From positions 186,001 through 250,000 of the forward strand of contig NZ_CP041348.1 of assembly GCF_009834365.1 (NCBI RefSeq): a stretch of DNA of 64,000 nt. Direction: 5' to 3'. Source of the stretch: Komagataeibacter xylinus. GTDB taxonomy: Bacteria > Pseudomonadota > Alphaproteobacteria > Acetobacterales > Acetobacteraceae. Positions within the stretch are counted from its first letter, which is position 1. Each line of letters starts with the position of its first letter. Below the pieces are notes generated by a model, which was not told the origin of the DNA, did not search any database, and was given only the letters and a program-made list of their open reading frames with translations. The translations under genes and the position numbers were made by a program. Shown piece after piece: positions 9,273-19,377 of the stretch.

Positions 9273-9384
9273 ATGAGCAAAGCCTTTATTGCCGCCGTTC
9301 TTCGGGACGTTCATCATCCACAAGACCAAGGTCGGCAATACCGTGCGCTTCAAGGCCAGTCCGGTGCTGAAGAAGGTCGTGTGA
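9273..9384 (+). pseudogene. Internally deleted remnant of an HU-family DNA-binding protein gene
   Basis: An ATG at 9273 opens MSKAFIAAVL, an HU-like N-terminus. Shortly after, a different frame reads FFGTFIIHKTK and then VGNTVRFKASPVLKKVV before a TGA at 9382-9384. This resembles the GFGTF turn and the VRFKAS...LKK C-terminus of HU/IHF proteins. Most of the dimer core and the DNA-binding arm are missing and the halves are out of frame, so the gene is dead. It lies in the 418-base gap between trbB and the SRAP gene, at the left edge of the cargo. The rest of the gap shows no supported gene. The family call rests on short segments and should be checked by a translated search. Confidence 0.55.
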
Positions 9385-9477
9385 TCTGTCAGTCGGTCTC
9401 GTCAGCAGGTTCGAAAAAAGAGCCGGAAAGTGATAGAACTTGAAGATGGAGAGCGGACTGCACCCCCATCATAACTG

Positions 9478-10125
9478 TCATCCGAACGGACGCGGCTCTT
9501 CGACACAAGCAAGCACGCCATCCGGCAGCGGCCGCTGAAGGCACAGAGCCTCTACTGCCGGCGCGTTCATCCATACATCCAGTTCGTCCGGCTGCGTCAG
9601 GATCACTGGCATGGCCTTCGGATGGACCGCTCCTACGTCCCGGTTGGCGTCGGTGGTCAGAAACCCGAACAGGTCATCCGTCGTCTCTCCATCAGCCAGT
9701 TTCCGCACTGACGTCCAACGACACCAGATCCCGGCAAAGAAGGCCAATGGCTCTCCGTCGCTGCGGGCAAACCACACCGGCCGCGATTTCCCGTCGGGCA
9801 GACGCTCCGGTTCCGAGAAGGCGGTCAGCGGCACCAGACAGCGATGGGCAACACCTTCCCAGCACTTCCACCATGTCGAGGTCGGATTGCGGATGTTGGT
9901 GACACCACGATCGACCTTGTGCCCCCTGAGATAACCGGGCGGTGTCGGCATGCCCCAGCGCGCCATGACCAGTTCGCGACCATTGTCGCCATTCCGCACG
10001 ACCGGTGCCATCGTATTCGGCCAGATCTCGGGCAACGGCTGAAGATTGCCTGTGCGATCCTCAAGGACTTTCGCGATCTCCCTGATCGCCTGCGGGTTGG
10101 AGGTCATGGAATAGAGATTGCACAT
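9478..10125 (-). CDS. SRAP-family peptidase / abasic-site DNA crosslinking protein (YedK/HMCES-like)
   Basis: The product is 215 residues and belongs to the SOS-response-associated peptidase family. These proteins use Cys2 to form a covalent thiazolidine link with abasic sites in single-stranded DNA, shielding them from error-prone processing. Seen here: Met1-Cys2 at the start (MCNLYSMTSN), the RNP substrate segment in NIRNPTSTWW, the PLTAFSEPE segment and the late catalytic histidine in VHPKAMPVIL. It lies 13 bases downstream of the UvrD-type helicase gene on the same strand, so the two are probably co-transcribed from the LexA-controlled divergent region near 12.3 kb. Length is normal and all key residues are present. 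Confidence 0.92.
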   Translation of the reverse strand: MCNLYSMTSNPQAIREIAKVLEDRTGNLQPLPEIWPNTMAPVVRNGDNGRELVMARWGMPTPPGYLRGHKVDRGVTNIRNPTSTWWKCWEGVAHRCLVPLTAFSEPERLPDGKSRPVWFARSDGEPLAFFAGIWCRWTSVRKLADGETTDDLFGFLTTDANRDVGAVHPKAMPVILTQPDELDVWMNAPAVEALCLQRPLPDGVLACVEEPRPFG

Positions 10126-10138
10126 CGGTCCTGCTCCC

Positions 10139-12241
10139 TTATGACCACATGCCGCGTAATCTGGCCGCCATATCGATCCTTACGGATTTCACCGCCTCCT
10201 GCCGGACCTGTTCCTCCGGTTTCACGACCGGCCACGCCACTGACTGAAACAGAGGCAGCATGTCCCGGTCGATGAAACGTGTGCGCGAGGCATAGACATG
10301 CCGGTCGCCCCGACTGTGCTGACCGTGCACATAGAAACGCTGCGGCACCATGATATCGAGACTGTCCTTCGCCCTTGTCATGGCCACATAGAGCAGGCGA
10401 CGTTCCTCCTCGATGTCATCCTTCTCACCGGTGGCCAGATCGGACGGAATGCAGCCATCCACAGCATTCATCACGAAGACATTCTTCCATTCCTGCCCCT
10501 TGGCGGAATGAATGGTGGAGAGGATCAGATAGTCCTCGTCCAGCAGCGGCACGCCAGCCTGATCGGACGTGACATCCGGCGGGTCCAGCGTCAGTTCGGT
10601 CAGGAACTTCTCGCGTGACGGATAGCCGCCGGCGATCTGCTCAAGCTGCACCAGATCAGCCAGACGGGTGGAGGCGTCCTCATGCAGCCGCTCCAGATGC
10701 GGCTCATACCAGTACCGGACGGCCGCGATCTCACCGGGCCAGCCGACCTGATGGCTGCCAACGGCTGTCAGCAGGTTCACGAAACCCGTCCAGACCTCGC
10801 CGCTGCGTTGTGGCGCTTTGACATCCTTCAGCGCCTCGAAGGGATGCGCACTCTCGCCCATCGTATCCAGCACGCGCCGGGCCGAACTTGGCCCCACGCC
10901 TAGCAAAAGCTGCAACACCCGGAAGCCCGCGATGCGATCGCGCGGGTTCTGGGCAAAGCGCAATAGCGCCAGCACATCTTTCACATGCGCACTGTCGAGA
11001 AACTTCAGACCGCCAAATTTCACGAACGGAATGTTCCGCCGGGTCAGTTCCACCTCCAGCGTGCCGCTATGGTGCGAAGCCCGGAACAGCACGGCCTGCT
11101 GCTTCATCGGTGTCCCGGCCTCACGCTCTTCCAGGACCCGATCGGCGATGTAGTTCGCCTGGGCGGTGTCATCCCATATGGTGACCAGTCGCGGCTTTTC
11201 TTCCGACGCCCGGTCGGTCCACAGATCCTTGGTGAAACGCTCGGCTGCTTCTCCGATCACGGCATTGGCCGCATCCAAAATGGGTTTCGTGGAACGATAG
11301 TTCCTATCCAGCGTCACTACACGGGCCGGTGGATCGAAGGACGCCGGAAAATCAAGAATGTTGCGCACGGTCGCGGCCCGGAAGGCGTAGATCGACTGCG
11401 CGTCATCGCCCACCACCGTCAACCCGCTCCCGTCGGGTTTCATGCCTAGCAGGATGTCTGCCTGCAGCCGGTTGGTATCCTGATACTCATCAACCAGCAC
11501 ATGATCCCATTTGCCGCCGATGTCGGCGGCAAGCACCGGATCGCTGACCATCTGCGCCCAGCACAGGAGCAGATCGTCGTAATCCAGAACACCCTGTTCC
11601 TGTTTGGCCGTGACATAGCCTGCAAAGAGCTGTTTCAACTGGACTTCCCAACCCGCGCACCATGGGTAGTGCTTCAGCAGCACATCGGCGAGCGGTGCGC
11701 CGGAATTCACCACACGGGAATAGATGGCCAGACACGTGCCTTTGCCGGGGAACCGCTTTTCGGTTTTCGAAAAACCCAGATCATGGCGGATCAGATTCAT
11801 CAGATCAGCGGAATCCTCCCGGTCATGGATCGAGAAGGCCGGATCCATACCGATCTGCTGGGCATACTCCCGCAGCAGCCGGGCACCGATGGAATGGAAC
11901 GTCCCGGCCCAGGCCAGCGCGTCGGCCAGAGGACCAGCCTTGTCTCCCAGCACCGTTTTGCAAATGCGCTCCACACATCGCGTCATCTCGACACTGGCGC
12001 GCCGGGAGAAGGTCAGCAGCAGGATGCGGCGCGGATCGGCGCCCGAGGCGATCAGATGGGCCACCCGATGCGCCAGCGTGTTGGTCTTGCCCGATCCCGC
12101 GCCCGCGATGACCAGCAACGGAGAAGAGTCCGCCCCGCCCGGCGAGACTCCGGTCCCATGCGTGACCGCCTGTCGCTGGGCGTCATTCAGACGGGACAGA
12201 TAATCGTCGCTGCCCGAAGCGGGAGAAGGTTCTGGATTCAA
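10139..12241 (-). CDS. UvrD/Rep-type superfamily 1 DNA helicase
   Basis: The product is about 700 residues, an ATP-dependent 3'-5' DNA helicase of the UvrD/Rep/PcrA class. Q motif LNDAQRQAV is near residue 20, Walker A AGAGSGKT near 50, motif II VLVDEYQDTN near 250, motif III GDDAQSIYAFR, motif V VLSTIHSAKGQEW and motif VI LLYVAMTRAKDSL. The C-terminal region is shorter than in housekeeping UvrD, suggesting an accessory paralogue. The annotated start is a TTG, because no ATG exists near the 5' end and an in-frame stop lies 5 codons upstream; the true start is uncertain. It is divergent from imuA across a 156-base region with a LexA box, consistent with damage induction. Confidence 0.9.
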   Translation of the reverse strand: MNPEPSPASGSDDYLSRLNDAQRQAVTHGTGVSPGGADSSPLLVIAGAGSGKTNTLAHRVAHLIASGADPRRILLLTFSRRASVEMTRCVERICKTVLGDKAGPLADALAWAGTFHSIGARLLREYAQQIGMDPAFSIHDREDSADLMNLIRHDLGFSKTEKRFPGKGTCLAIYSRVVNSGAPLADVLLKHYPWCAGWEVQLKQLFAGYVTAKQEQGVLDYDDLLLCWAQMVSDPVLAADIGGKWDHVLVDEYQDTNRLQADILLGMKPDGSGLTVVGDDAQSIYAFRAATVRNILDFPASFDPPARVVTLDRNYRSTKPILDAANAVIGEAAERFTKDLWTDRASEEKPRLVTIWDDTAQANYIADRVLEEREAGTPMKQQAVLFRASHHSGTLEVELTRRNIPFVKFGGLKFLDSAHVKDVLALLRFAQNPRDRIAGFRVLQLLLGVGPSSARRVLDTMGESAHPFEALKDVKAPQRSGEVWTGFVNLLTAVGSHQVGWPGEIAAVRYWYEPHLERLHEDASTRLADLVQLEQIAGGYPSREKFLTELTLDPPDVTSDQAGVPLLDEDYLILSTIHSAKGQEWKNVFVMNAVDGCIPSDLATGEKDDIEEERRLLYVAMTRAKDSLDIMVPQRFYVHGQHSRGDRHVYASRTRFIDRDMLPLFQSVAWPVVKPEEQVRQEAVKSVRIDMAARLRGMWS

Positions 12242-12337
12242 TTCCTTAGCGCACTTTCATCAACGATACTGAACCAACATCGGACACCAGCATGCCGGAT
12301 ACGGGGCGAATTTGCATTGACTTGCGTAGCATAATTG

Positions 12338-12352
12338 GAACAAATCAGGAAC
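12338..12352 (+). promoter_or_regulatory. LexA operator (GAAC-N7-GAAC) between divergent SOS operons
   Basis: GAAC at 12338-12341, seven bases, and GAAC at 12349-12352 match exactly the direct-repeat LexA box known from alphaproteobacteria (GTTC-N7-GTTC on the other strand). It lies directly upstream of a perfect -10 hexamer (12354-12359) for imuA. Binding there would block the promoter. The same region serves the leftward helicase-SRAP unit, whose start is about 97 bases away. Confidence 0.88.
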
Positions 12353-12353
12353 A

Positions 12354-12359
12354 TATAAT
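12354..12359 (+). promoter_or_regulatory. -10 hexamer TATAAT of the imuA promoter
   Basis: A perfect TATAAT lies 39 bases upstream of the imuA ATG and immediately downstream of the LexA box. No good -35 hexamer is seen at normal spacing; 12331-12336 (ATAATT) is the sequence at 17-base spacing. A weak -35 would fit a promoter kept off by LexA. Confidence 0.6.
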
Positions 12360-12397
12360 CAGGAAATTTGCCTGCACAAGGAACGTCGAGCCGTGAC

Positions 12398-13177
12398 ATG
12401 ACTGCTGAAACCCATAAAAAACCCGGTCTGGAGACGCTGCAGGCGGCGATCAACCGTCTCGAAGGGCACAGCGACCGACGCCGCACGGTGCTGCCCTTTG
12501 GTGTGTGCGAGATCGACAGCCGCCTGCCCGGTGGCGGGCTGGCTCTGGGCGCGCTGCATGAAGTGGCAGGCGGAGGCAACGACGCCCTTCACAGTGCGGC
12601 CGCCGGTCAGTTCTGCGCCGGAATTGCAGCCCGCACGCCCGGCAAGGTGCTCTGGATTGTCACCCGTCAGGACGTATTCGCTCCCTCCCTGAAACAGGTG
12701 GGGCTGTCGGCACGGCGAACGATCTTTGTCGAAGCCTGTTCGGACGTCGATGTGCTGGCCTGTTTCGAGGAAGGGCTGCGACATGGCGGCCTCGGGGCCG
12801 TTGTGGCCGAGGTGGCGCGTCTGTCCATGACGGCCTCACGCCGCCTGCAACTGGCGGCCGAAACGTCTGGTTCGCTTGGCATCGCGATCCGCCGCTGGCG
12901 GCGGCAGACCGACGCGGCGGATTTCGGCCAGCCGACCGCCAGTGTGACCCGCTGGCGGGTCTCCGTCCTGCCGTCCGTGTCGTTGCCGGTTCCCGGTGTG
13001 GGAAGACCGCGCTGGTTGCTGGAACTGATCCGCGCCCGTGCGGGCGAATGTGCCGATTTTGAAGTGGAGGCCTGTGATGGCAAAGGGAGACTGGCACCGG
13101 GTCGTCTCTCTTTACCTGCCGCTCTGGCCGACGGATCGGATCAGGAAGCGGCTGGGCAAAGACGCGCCAGCGCCTGA
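12398..13177 (+). CDS. imuA: ImuA, SOS mutasome RecA-like accessory protein
   Basis: The product is about 259 residues. ImuA works with ImuB and DnaE2 in damage-induced translesion synthesis in bacteria lacking UmuDC. The RecA-like core is degenerate: FGVCEIDSRLPGGGLALGALHEVAG near the N-terminus, with no canonical Walker A, as is typical of ImuA. The C-terminus has the [21 protein letters not shown] segment seen at the end of ImuA proteins. The first ATG of the frame is at 12398; a TTG 30 bases upstream is possible. It overlaps imuB by about 100 bases in another frame, so translation is coupled. It is the first gene under the LexA-box promoter. Confidence 0.88.
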   Translation: MTAETHKKPGLETLQAAINRLEGHSDRRRTVLPFGVCEIDSRLPGGGLALGALHEVAGGGNDALHSAAAGQFCAGIAARTPGKVLWIVTRQDVFAPSLKQVGLSARRTIFVEACSDVDVLACFEEGLRHGGLGAVVAEVARLSMTASRRLQLAAETSGSLGIAIRRWRRQTDAADFGQPTASVTRWRVSVLPSVSLPVPGVGRPRWLLELIRARAGECADFEVEACDGKGRLAPGRLSLPAALADGSDQEAAGQRRASA

Positions 13178-14615
13178 GGTGCCGCTGGCGCTGGCCGGGC
13201 GAGAAGGACGGCGGCGGGTTGTGCTGTCTGTTGATCTGGCCGCCCGCAAGCTGGGGCTGCGCCCCGGCACACCGGTCGCCAGGGCTCAAGCACTCTATCC
13301 CGATCTGGTGCTGATGGATGCCGATCCTGATGGCGACCGTCTGGGACTGGAAAAGCTGGCGCTGTGGTTCCAGCACCGTATTGCGCCCATCGTGGCCGTC
13401 GATGCGCCGGATGGGCTGGTTCTGGACACGACCGGGGCAGATCACCTGCACGGTGGCGAGCTTCCCATGCTCAAGGACATGGTTCATCGCATGACGGGCG
13501 CCGGGTTTCGGGCAAAGGCCGTGGTGGCGGAGACGTGGGGTGCCGCGCACGCCATTGCCCGTTATGGCCGGGCACCGATTGCCGTTGTGCCCTCAGGCGA
13601 GACAGCTTCCGCACTGGCTGATCTCCCCGTTGAAGCACTCCGCCTGCCGGACACGATTGTCGACGGACTGGCCACTCTGGGTGTGTCGCGCATTGGCCCC
13701 CTGGCCGCCATGCCTCGTGCGCCGCTTGCGCTGCGGTTCGGTCCCGAGGTGACCCGTAGGCTGGATCAGGCCTTTGGACGCATCGGGGAGGCCATCGTGC
13801 CAGTCCGCCCTGTCGATCCGGTGGAGGTCAGCCGCAATTTCGCCGAGCCGATCGGAGCGGTCGAAACCATAGCCAAATACATCGGCAAGCTGGCGCCGCT
13901 GCTCTGCCAGGGACTGGACGAACGCGGACAAGGGGTGCGGCGTCTCGACCTGCTGCTGCATCGCGTGGACAGTCGCACCGAAGCGATCCGCGTGGCGACC
14001 GCCATGCCGGTGCGCGACGTGAAGCGCCTGACGCGGCTGCTGTGCGAGAAGATCGAGACCATCGATCCGGGGTTCGGCATCGAGCGCATGGTGCTGATCG
14101 CCTCACTGGCCGAACCGATGGACCGGCGGCAGACCGTCTCCTCCCTGATCGCCGAGGAAGAGGCCGATGTGTCCGATCTGGTCGACACACTGGCCAACCG
14201 TGTCGGCATGCAGGCGCTGTATCGCTTCGCGCCAGTAGAAAGCGATTTGCCCGAACGCTCCTTCTGCCGCGTGCCCGCGCTTGCCCCCGAGGAGACGAAG
14301 GAGTGGCCCGAGCACTGGCCTCGCCCTACCCGGCTGCTGGCACGACCGGAACCGGTGCAGGCCATGGCGGAACTCCCGGACCAGCCGCCGCTGTTCTTCA
14401 TCTGGCGGGGTGTACGACGGAAGGTGAAATGCGCTGACGGGCCGGAGCGCGTGTTTGGCGAATGGTGGAAGAACGACGCGGAACTGACCATCGCCCGGGA
14501 CTATTTCCGGGTGGAGGATACGAGCGGCGAGCGGTTCTGGCTTTACCGGGCGGGTGATGGTGAGCACGGCGAGACCGGCTCGCAGGGCTGGTTTCTGCAC
14601 GGGATTTTCGGATGA
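13077..14615 (+). CDS. imuB: ImuB, Y-family polymerase-like mutasome hub protein
   Basis: The product is 512 residues. ImuB resembles Y-family DNA polymerases but lacks catalytic acidic residues. It serves as the hub that binds the beta clamp, ImuA and DnaE2. The N-terminus [19 protein letters not shown] is characteristic. Later come [19 protein letters not shown] (little-finger and palm remnants), [23 protein letters not shown] (helix-hairpin-helix-like) and a C-terminal [19 protein letters not shown] segment. I use ATG 13077 (MAKGDWHRV), 38 codons before the imuA coding end. Its stop overlaps the dnaE2 start by the ATGA arrangement. Confidence 0.9.
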   Translation: MAKGDWHRVVSLYLPLWPTDRIRKRLGKDAPAPEVPLALAGREGRRRVVLSVDLAARKLGLRPGTPVARAQALYPDLVLMDADPDGDRLGLEKLALWFQHRIAPIVAVDAPDGLVLDTTGADHLHGGELPMLKDMVHRMTGAGFRAKAVVAETWGAAHAIARYGRAPIAVVPSGETASALADLPVEALRLPDTIVDGLATLGVSRIGPLAAMPRAPLALRFGPEVTRRLDQAFGRIGEAIVPVRPVDPVEVSRNFAEPIGAVETIAKYIGKLAPLLCQGLDERGQGVRRLDLLLHRVDSRTEAIRVATAMPVRDVKRLTRLLCEKIETIDPGFGIERMVLIASLAEPMDRRQTVSSLIAEEEADVSDLVDTLANRVGMQALYRFAPVESDLPERSFCRVPALAPEETKEWPEHWPRPTRLLARPEPVQAMAELPDQPPLFFIWRGVRRKVKCADGPERVFGEWWKNDAELTIARDYFRVEDTSGERFWLYRAGDGEHGETGSQGWFLHGIFG

Positions 14616-17600
14616 ACACCCCGGTACCGTGCTATGCCGAACTGCAGGTCACAACCTATTTCTCGTTCCTGCGTGGAGCCTCGTCGCCCATTGAGTTATT
14701 CGAGCAGGCAAAGGCCCTTGGCATCGAGGCACTGAGCATCTGTGACCGCAACTCTCTGGCCGGAATGGTGCAGGCATACGGAGCCGCGAAGGCTACCGGT
14801 GTCCGGCTGGTTGTCGGCTGTCGCATCGACCTGGCCGATTTCCCAGCAGTGCTGGTCTATCCGACCGACCGCGCGGCCTACGGTCGCCTGTGCCGGCTGC
14901 TCACCATAGGCAAGGCACGAGCCGGCAAAGGGAAATGCCATCTGCTCTGGGAGGATCTGGTCGCCTGGGGCGAGGGCCTGATCATCGTCATGGTCCCTGA
15001 CACGGCAGACGATGCCTGCGCTTTGCATCTGCGCAAACTGAAAGACGCCTTTGCCGACCGGGCCTATATGGCGCTGACCCTGCTGCGCCGTCCCAATGAC
15101 CAGATGCGGCTCTACGAACTGGCCAACCTGGCGCAGCAGGCGCATGTGCCAACCGTTGTAACCAATGACGTGCTGTTCCATACCCATGACCGGCGCATCC
15201 TGCAGGACGTCGTCACCTGCATCCGGCATAACACGACCATCGACGAGGCCGGGTTCGTCCGCGAACGTCATGCGGACCGCTATCTCAAACCCCCGCAGGA
15301 AATGGCCCGGCTGTTCAGCCGTTATCCGGAAGCGGTGGCTCGCACCGTGCAGATCGTCGAGCGCTGTCACTTCTCTCTGGATGATCTGGCCTACCAGTAT
15401 CCCGATGAAGTGTCCGTTCCCGGCCAGACGCCCCAGCAGGCATTGGAAGCGCTGACATGGGAGGCCGCAGCCCGCACCTATCCTGAAGGTATCCCGGACG
15501 AGGTTCGCAAAAGCCTGAACCATGAACTCGGCCTGATCGGGCGCATGGCCTACGCACCGTATTTCCTGACGGTGAACAGCATCGTCCGCTATGCCCGCAG
15601 CCAGGACATTCTCTGTCAGGGACGTGGATCGGCGGCCAATTCTGCCGTCTGTTACGTGCTCGGCATCACGGCCATTGATCCCGCGCGCAACTCCCTGCTG
15701 TTCGAGCGCTTCGTCTCCGAAGAGCGGGGCGAGCCGCCGGACATCGATGTCGATTTCGAGCATGCGCGACGTGAACAGGTCATCCAGTGGGTCTATGAGC
15801 ATTACGGACGTGATCGGGCAGCACTGACGGCCGTGGTCATCCGCTATCGCGCCAAGGGAGCCTTGCGCGATGTCGGGAAGGTCATGGGGCTACCGGAAGA
15901 CCTGATCCGCACACTCTCGGGCCAGATTCATGGTTGGGGCCGCACGCTGGACGATGACGCCCTGACTGACAGCGGTATTGATCTGTCCGATCGGCGCATC
16001 CGCCTGACTCTGGATCTCGCGCGGTGCCTGATCGGGACGCCCCGCCATCTGTCGCAACATCCCGGCGGCTTTGTGCTGACGCATGACCGGCTGGATGAAC
16101 TGGTGCCGATCGAACCCGCTTCGATGGAGGCCCGCCAGATTATCGAGTGGGACAAGGATGATATCGACGTCCTGAAATTCATGAAGGTCGATATCCTGGC
16201 GCTTGGCATGCTGACCTGCATGAAAAAGGGGCTGGATCTGCTGGCGGAGCACAAGGGCCAGCATTTCACCCTCCAGACCCTCCCTGCCGAAGATCCCCGC
16301 ACCTACGCCATGATCCGCAAGGCGGACACTATCGGCGTGTTCCAGATCGAGAGCCGGGCACAGATGTCCATGCTGCCACGGCTCAAACCGCGTGTGTTTT
16401 ACGATCTCGTCATCGAGGTCGCGATTGTTCGACCTGGTCCCATACAGGGAGACATGGTCCACCCCTATCTCCGAAGGCGCGAAGGGATCGAGCCGGAAGA
16501 CTATCCCACCCCGGAACTGGAAAAGGTTCTGAAAAAGACGCTTGGCATCCCGCTGTTTCAGGAACAGGCGATGCAGGTCGCCATGATCTGCGCCGGGTTT
16601 ACAGCCGCCGAGGCCGATCAGTTGCGGCGGGCCATGGCGACGTTCAAGAACACTGGTACCGTCTCTCAGTTTCAGACACGCCTGATCAATGGCATGCGCG
16701 CCAACGGGTATGATGAGGAATTCGCTGAACGGATCTACCTGCAACTGGAGGGCTTCGGGTCTTACGGATTTCCTGAGAGCCATGCGGCCAGTTTCGCCAT
16801 TCTGGCCTATTCGTCATCGTGGATGAAATGCACCCATCCGGACGTGTTTCTGGCCTCGCTTCTGAATTCCCAGCCTATGGGGTTCTATGCCCCGGCGCAA
16901 CTTGTCCGCGATGCGCGGGAACATGGCGTGGAAATCCGGCCCGTTTGCGTCAATGCCTCGCGCTGGGACAGCACGCTGGAAGGACCGGAAAGCCCCAACG
17001 GGATGTTCGCCGTGCGACTGGGCATGAGCCTGGTGAAGGGACTGGCCAATGATGATGCGGCCCGGATTGTTGCCGCACGAGACTCCCGTCCCTTTACATC
17101 CATTGATGATCTGTGGCGTCGGGCGGGTGTGAAGGCGGCAGCCCTGACCCATCTGGCCGAGGCCGATGCGTTCCGGCCCTCGCTTGGGCTGGCCAGGCGC
17201 GAGGCGCTCTGGGCGATCAGGGTCCTGCGCGATGAACCGTTGCCGCTGTTCGCGGCAGCCCAGATCACGCGGGAAGCTGAAGAACCGGATGTATTGCTCC
17301 AGCCCATGCGCGATGGGGCCGAGGTGGTGCGGGATTACAACCGACTTGGCCTGACCCTTCGGGATCATCCGTTGACTTTTCTGCGTGAGGATCTTCAGGA
17401 AAGGGACATCATGTCCTGTCGGCAGGCACTGGCAGCGAAGGATGGGAAGCGTCTCACCGTGGCAGGGCTGGTGCTGGTCCGGCAGCGACCGGGCTCCGCC
17501 GAAGGCGTGGTGTTCATGACGCTGGAGGACGAAACGGCCAATATGAACGTCATCATCTGGCCAGACATGTTCGATGCGAACCGGCGCGTGGTACTGGGCG

Positions 17601-17788
17601 GGCAGATGCTGGCGGTAATGGGCATGCTGCAAAAGGAAGGTGAGGTCGTGCATCTGGTGGCGAAGGAGATCACCAACCTGTCTGGATTGCTGGCCGATGT
17701 CGGGAACCGGTCCCTGCATGAGGTCGGCAGGGCACAACAGGAAGCCAGATCTGAACGGATCACGGTGAAATCAAGAAACTTCCACTAG
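14612..17788 (+). CDS. dnaE2: DnaE2, error-prone DNA polymerase III alpha subunit
   Basis: The product is 1058 residues. DnaE2 performs error-prone translesion synthesis with ImuA and ImuB under SOS control. An N-terminal PHP domain begins [19 protein letters not shown]. The catalytic palm contains [12 protein letters not shown] near residue 375 with its pair of aspartates, and [21 protein letters not shown] just before it. A helix-hairpin-helix region follows near residue 830, and an OB-fold near 950 ([26 protein letters not shown]). The length and motifs are those of DnaE2 rather than replicative DnaE1. Start ATG 14612 overlaps the imuB stop. About 115 bases with no gene follow before the convergent MFS gene. 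Confidence 0.95.
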   Translation: MNTPVPCYAELQVTTYFSFLRGASSPIELFEQAKALGIEALSICDRNSLAGMVQAYGAAKATGVRLVVGCRIDLADFPAVLVYPTDRAAYGRLCRLLTIGKARAGKGKCHLLWEDLVAWGEGLIIVMVPDTADDACALHLRKLKDAFADRAYMALTLLRRPNDQMRLYELANLAQQAHVPTVVTNDVLFHTHDRRILQDVVTCIRHNTTIDEAGFVRERHADRYLKPPQEMARLFSRYPEAVARTVQIVERCHFSLDDLAYQYPDEVSVPGQTPQQALEALTWEAAARTYPEGIPDEVRKSLNHELGLIGRMAYAPYFLTVNSIVRYARSQDILCQGRGSAANSAVCYVLGITAIDPARNSLLFERFVSEERGEPPDIDVDFEHARREQVIQWVYEHYGRDRAALTAVVIRYRAKGALRDVGKVMGLPEDLIRTLSGQIHGWGRTLDDDALTDSGIDLSDRRIRLTLDLARCLIGTPRHLSQHPGGFVLTHDRLDELVPIEPASMEARQIIEWDKDDIDVLKFMKVDILALGMLTCMKKGLDLLAEHKGQHFTLQTLPAEDPRTYAMIRKADTIGVFQIESRAQMSMLPRLKPRVFYDLVIEVAIVRPGPIQGDMVHPYLRRREGIEPEDYPTPELEKVLKKTLGIPLFQEQAMQVAMICAGFTAAEADQLRRAMATFKNTGTVSQFQTRLINGMRANGYDEEFAERIYLQLEGFGSYGFPESHAASFAILAYSSSWMKCTHPDVFLASLLNSQPMGFYAPAQLVRDAREHGVEIRPVCVNASRWDSTLEGPESPNGMFAVRLGMSLVKGLANDDAARIVAARDSRPFTSIDDLWRRAGVKAAALTHLAEADAFRPSLGLARREALWAIRVLRDEPLPLFAAAQITREAEEPDVLLQPMRDGAEVVRDYNRLGLTLRDHPLTFLREDLQERDIMSCRQALAAKDGKRLTVAGLVLVRQRPGSAEGVVFMTLEDETANMNVIIWPDMFDANRRVVLGGQMLAVMGMLQKEGEVVHLVAKEITNLSGLLADVGNRSLHEVGRAQQEARSERITVKSRNFH

Positions 17789-17904
17789 CCCCTGCGCTTA
17801 CGTGATAATTCTGCTGGTCAACGATGTCGTCTTTCGCCCTCAAAGCAGAAAAATTCAGCAGAGCTTGCCTGATTTGTTTTTTTTGGTGACCGCTCAAAGT
17901 ACAG

Positions 17905-19329
17905 TCACGTCGAAGGTTGTCGAGTTTCGCGGTTGTTTTCTGAGTGGTTGATGAAGCGCGTCGTGAGTAGCAGAACGCCATGAAATAACGCGAGCACTCC
18001 AAATGCTTCGGCAAAAGCCTCTGATGGGATATGAGACGGACCGGTTGTCGCGAGCCGCCATCCAAGGAATGTGGCGCACACCGTGGTCAACGTCGGCCCC
18101 CCGATCCTTTGCATGATGTTCAGCGCAGTCGTTGCCATGGGAATATCGTCCCGAGCGATCGACGCATACCCCGCGCTCATCGCCGGAATGCCCACGGCTC
18201 CTCCGCCACCACCGCGCAGAAGCAGGGCGACGCTGAGCAGGGCGGCATTCAGACCGTTATAGGCGAGCACAGCCAGAATCAGTGTTCCAACCAGCGAAAG
18301 CAGCGCGCCGCAACCGGTCAGATCGCGCGCGTCAAACCGGTCACTCAGACGACCAATGAGCGGATAGACGCACATCATTCCCAGGCCCAGCGGCGCCATG
18401 AGCAGGCCCGTCCGCTCGGGCGAGACACCGCAGGCGTGGATCAGCCATACGGGTAGAAGCATCTGACCAGCGAACGACACCCCGTTCGTCAGAAACATGA
18501 TGATCGCCGACACCGAAAAGGCGGGCGCACGCAACAGGCGCAGGTCGATCAGCGCATCGTCGCCCTTGCGTCGCGCGGATCGGATATACAGGACGAACAG
18601 CACAAGGGATGCGCTCAGGGTCGCCTGCCCGTAAGGTCGGGCGATGTGATCCATGCCGTAGAGAAACAACACCAGGGCAGGCCCGAGCAGCCCGAGCCCT
18701 GTCAGATCGAGCGGACGGGCACGCGCGCCCTCTCTGTCGTCCGGGAGAAACAGGACGGCGAGGACAAAGGCCGCCAGCCCGACCGGCACATTGAGAAGAA
18801 AGATCCAGCGCCACGACGCGACGGAGAGGATGGCTCCCGCGACAACGGGTCCGAGAAGCGGCGCGAGCAGAACGGGTGCCGTCATCGCACTCGCAACCCT
18901 CGGCATCTGTCGGCCCGCCACACGGGCGACCGTCATCTGCGCCATGGGAGCAAGCAGGCCGCCAGCCATGCCTTGCAGCAGGCGGAACGCGATCAGGGAC
19001 GGTGCCGACCATGCCAGCGCGCAGAAGCCTGATGTCAGCGTGAAAGCACCGAAGCACCATAAATAGACCGCTCGCCCCCCGAGGCGGCTTACGAGCCATC
19101 CGTTCAGCGGCAACGTCAGGGCGAGCGCCAGCAGATAACCGCTGACCACCCATTGAACGCTTGAAAACGGCGCGTGCAGGGTCCTAACGAGATCGGGGAG
19201 CGACACGTTGACGATCGTGGCGTCCAGTTGCGCCATGAAAGACCCGATCGCCGCGACGCTCACGATTTTCCAGGTTCCGGGAGGCAGTTGATCCGAGCCT
19301 TGGGCTGGCAACGACGTTCCGGCGTTCAT
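17905..19329 (-). CDS. MFS drug efflux transporter, DHA2 (EmrB/QacA) type
   Basis: The product is 474 residues with about 14 hydrophobic segments, a proton-coupled multidrug exporter by family. The first membrane helix carries LDATIVNVSLPDL, the motif D1 signature of the DHA2 group, and LGPVVAGAIL in helix 5 is motif C of antiporters. It starts 48 bases downstream of the isochorismatase-like gene on the same strand. Both lie divergent from a TetR-family gene with clear operator repeats, so a drug- or metabolite-inducible efflux unit is likely. The natural substrate cannot be read from the sequence. Confidence 0.88.
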   Translation of the reverse strand: MNAGTSLPAQGSDQLPPGTWKIVSVAAIGSFMAQLDATIVNVSLPDLVRTLHAPFSSVQWVVSGYLLALALTLPLNGWLVSRLGGRAVYLWCFGAFTLTSGFCALAWSAPSLIAFRLLQGMAGGLLAPMAQMTVARVAGRQMPRVASAMTAPVLLAPLLGPVVAGAILSVASWRWIFLLNVPVGLAAFVLAVLFLPDDREGARARPLDLTGLGLLGPALVLFLYGMDHIARPYGQATLSASLVLFVLYIRSARRKGDDALIDLRLLRAPAFSVSAIIMFLTNGVSFAGQMLLPVWLIHACGVSPERTGLLMAPLGLGMMCVYPLIGRLSDRFDARDLTGCGALLSLVGTLILAVLAYNGLNAALLSVALLLRGGGGGAVGIPAMSAGYASIARDDIPMATTALNIMQRIGGPTLTTVCATFLGWRLATTGPSHIPSEAFAEAFGVLALFHGVLLLTTRFINHSENNRETRQPST

Positions 19330-19377
19330 GAATGATCTCGCCGGGAACCGCGAGACGCGCAGATGTCCGCCATTCGC

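Noticed and set aside
17789..17904. T-rich stretch near 17873-17882 as terminator between dnaE2 and the MFS gene
   Set aside because: A T run is present but no stable stem precedes it on either strand.
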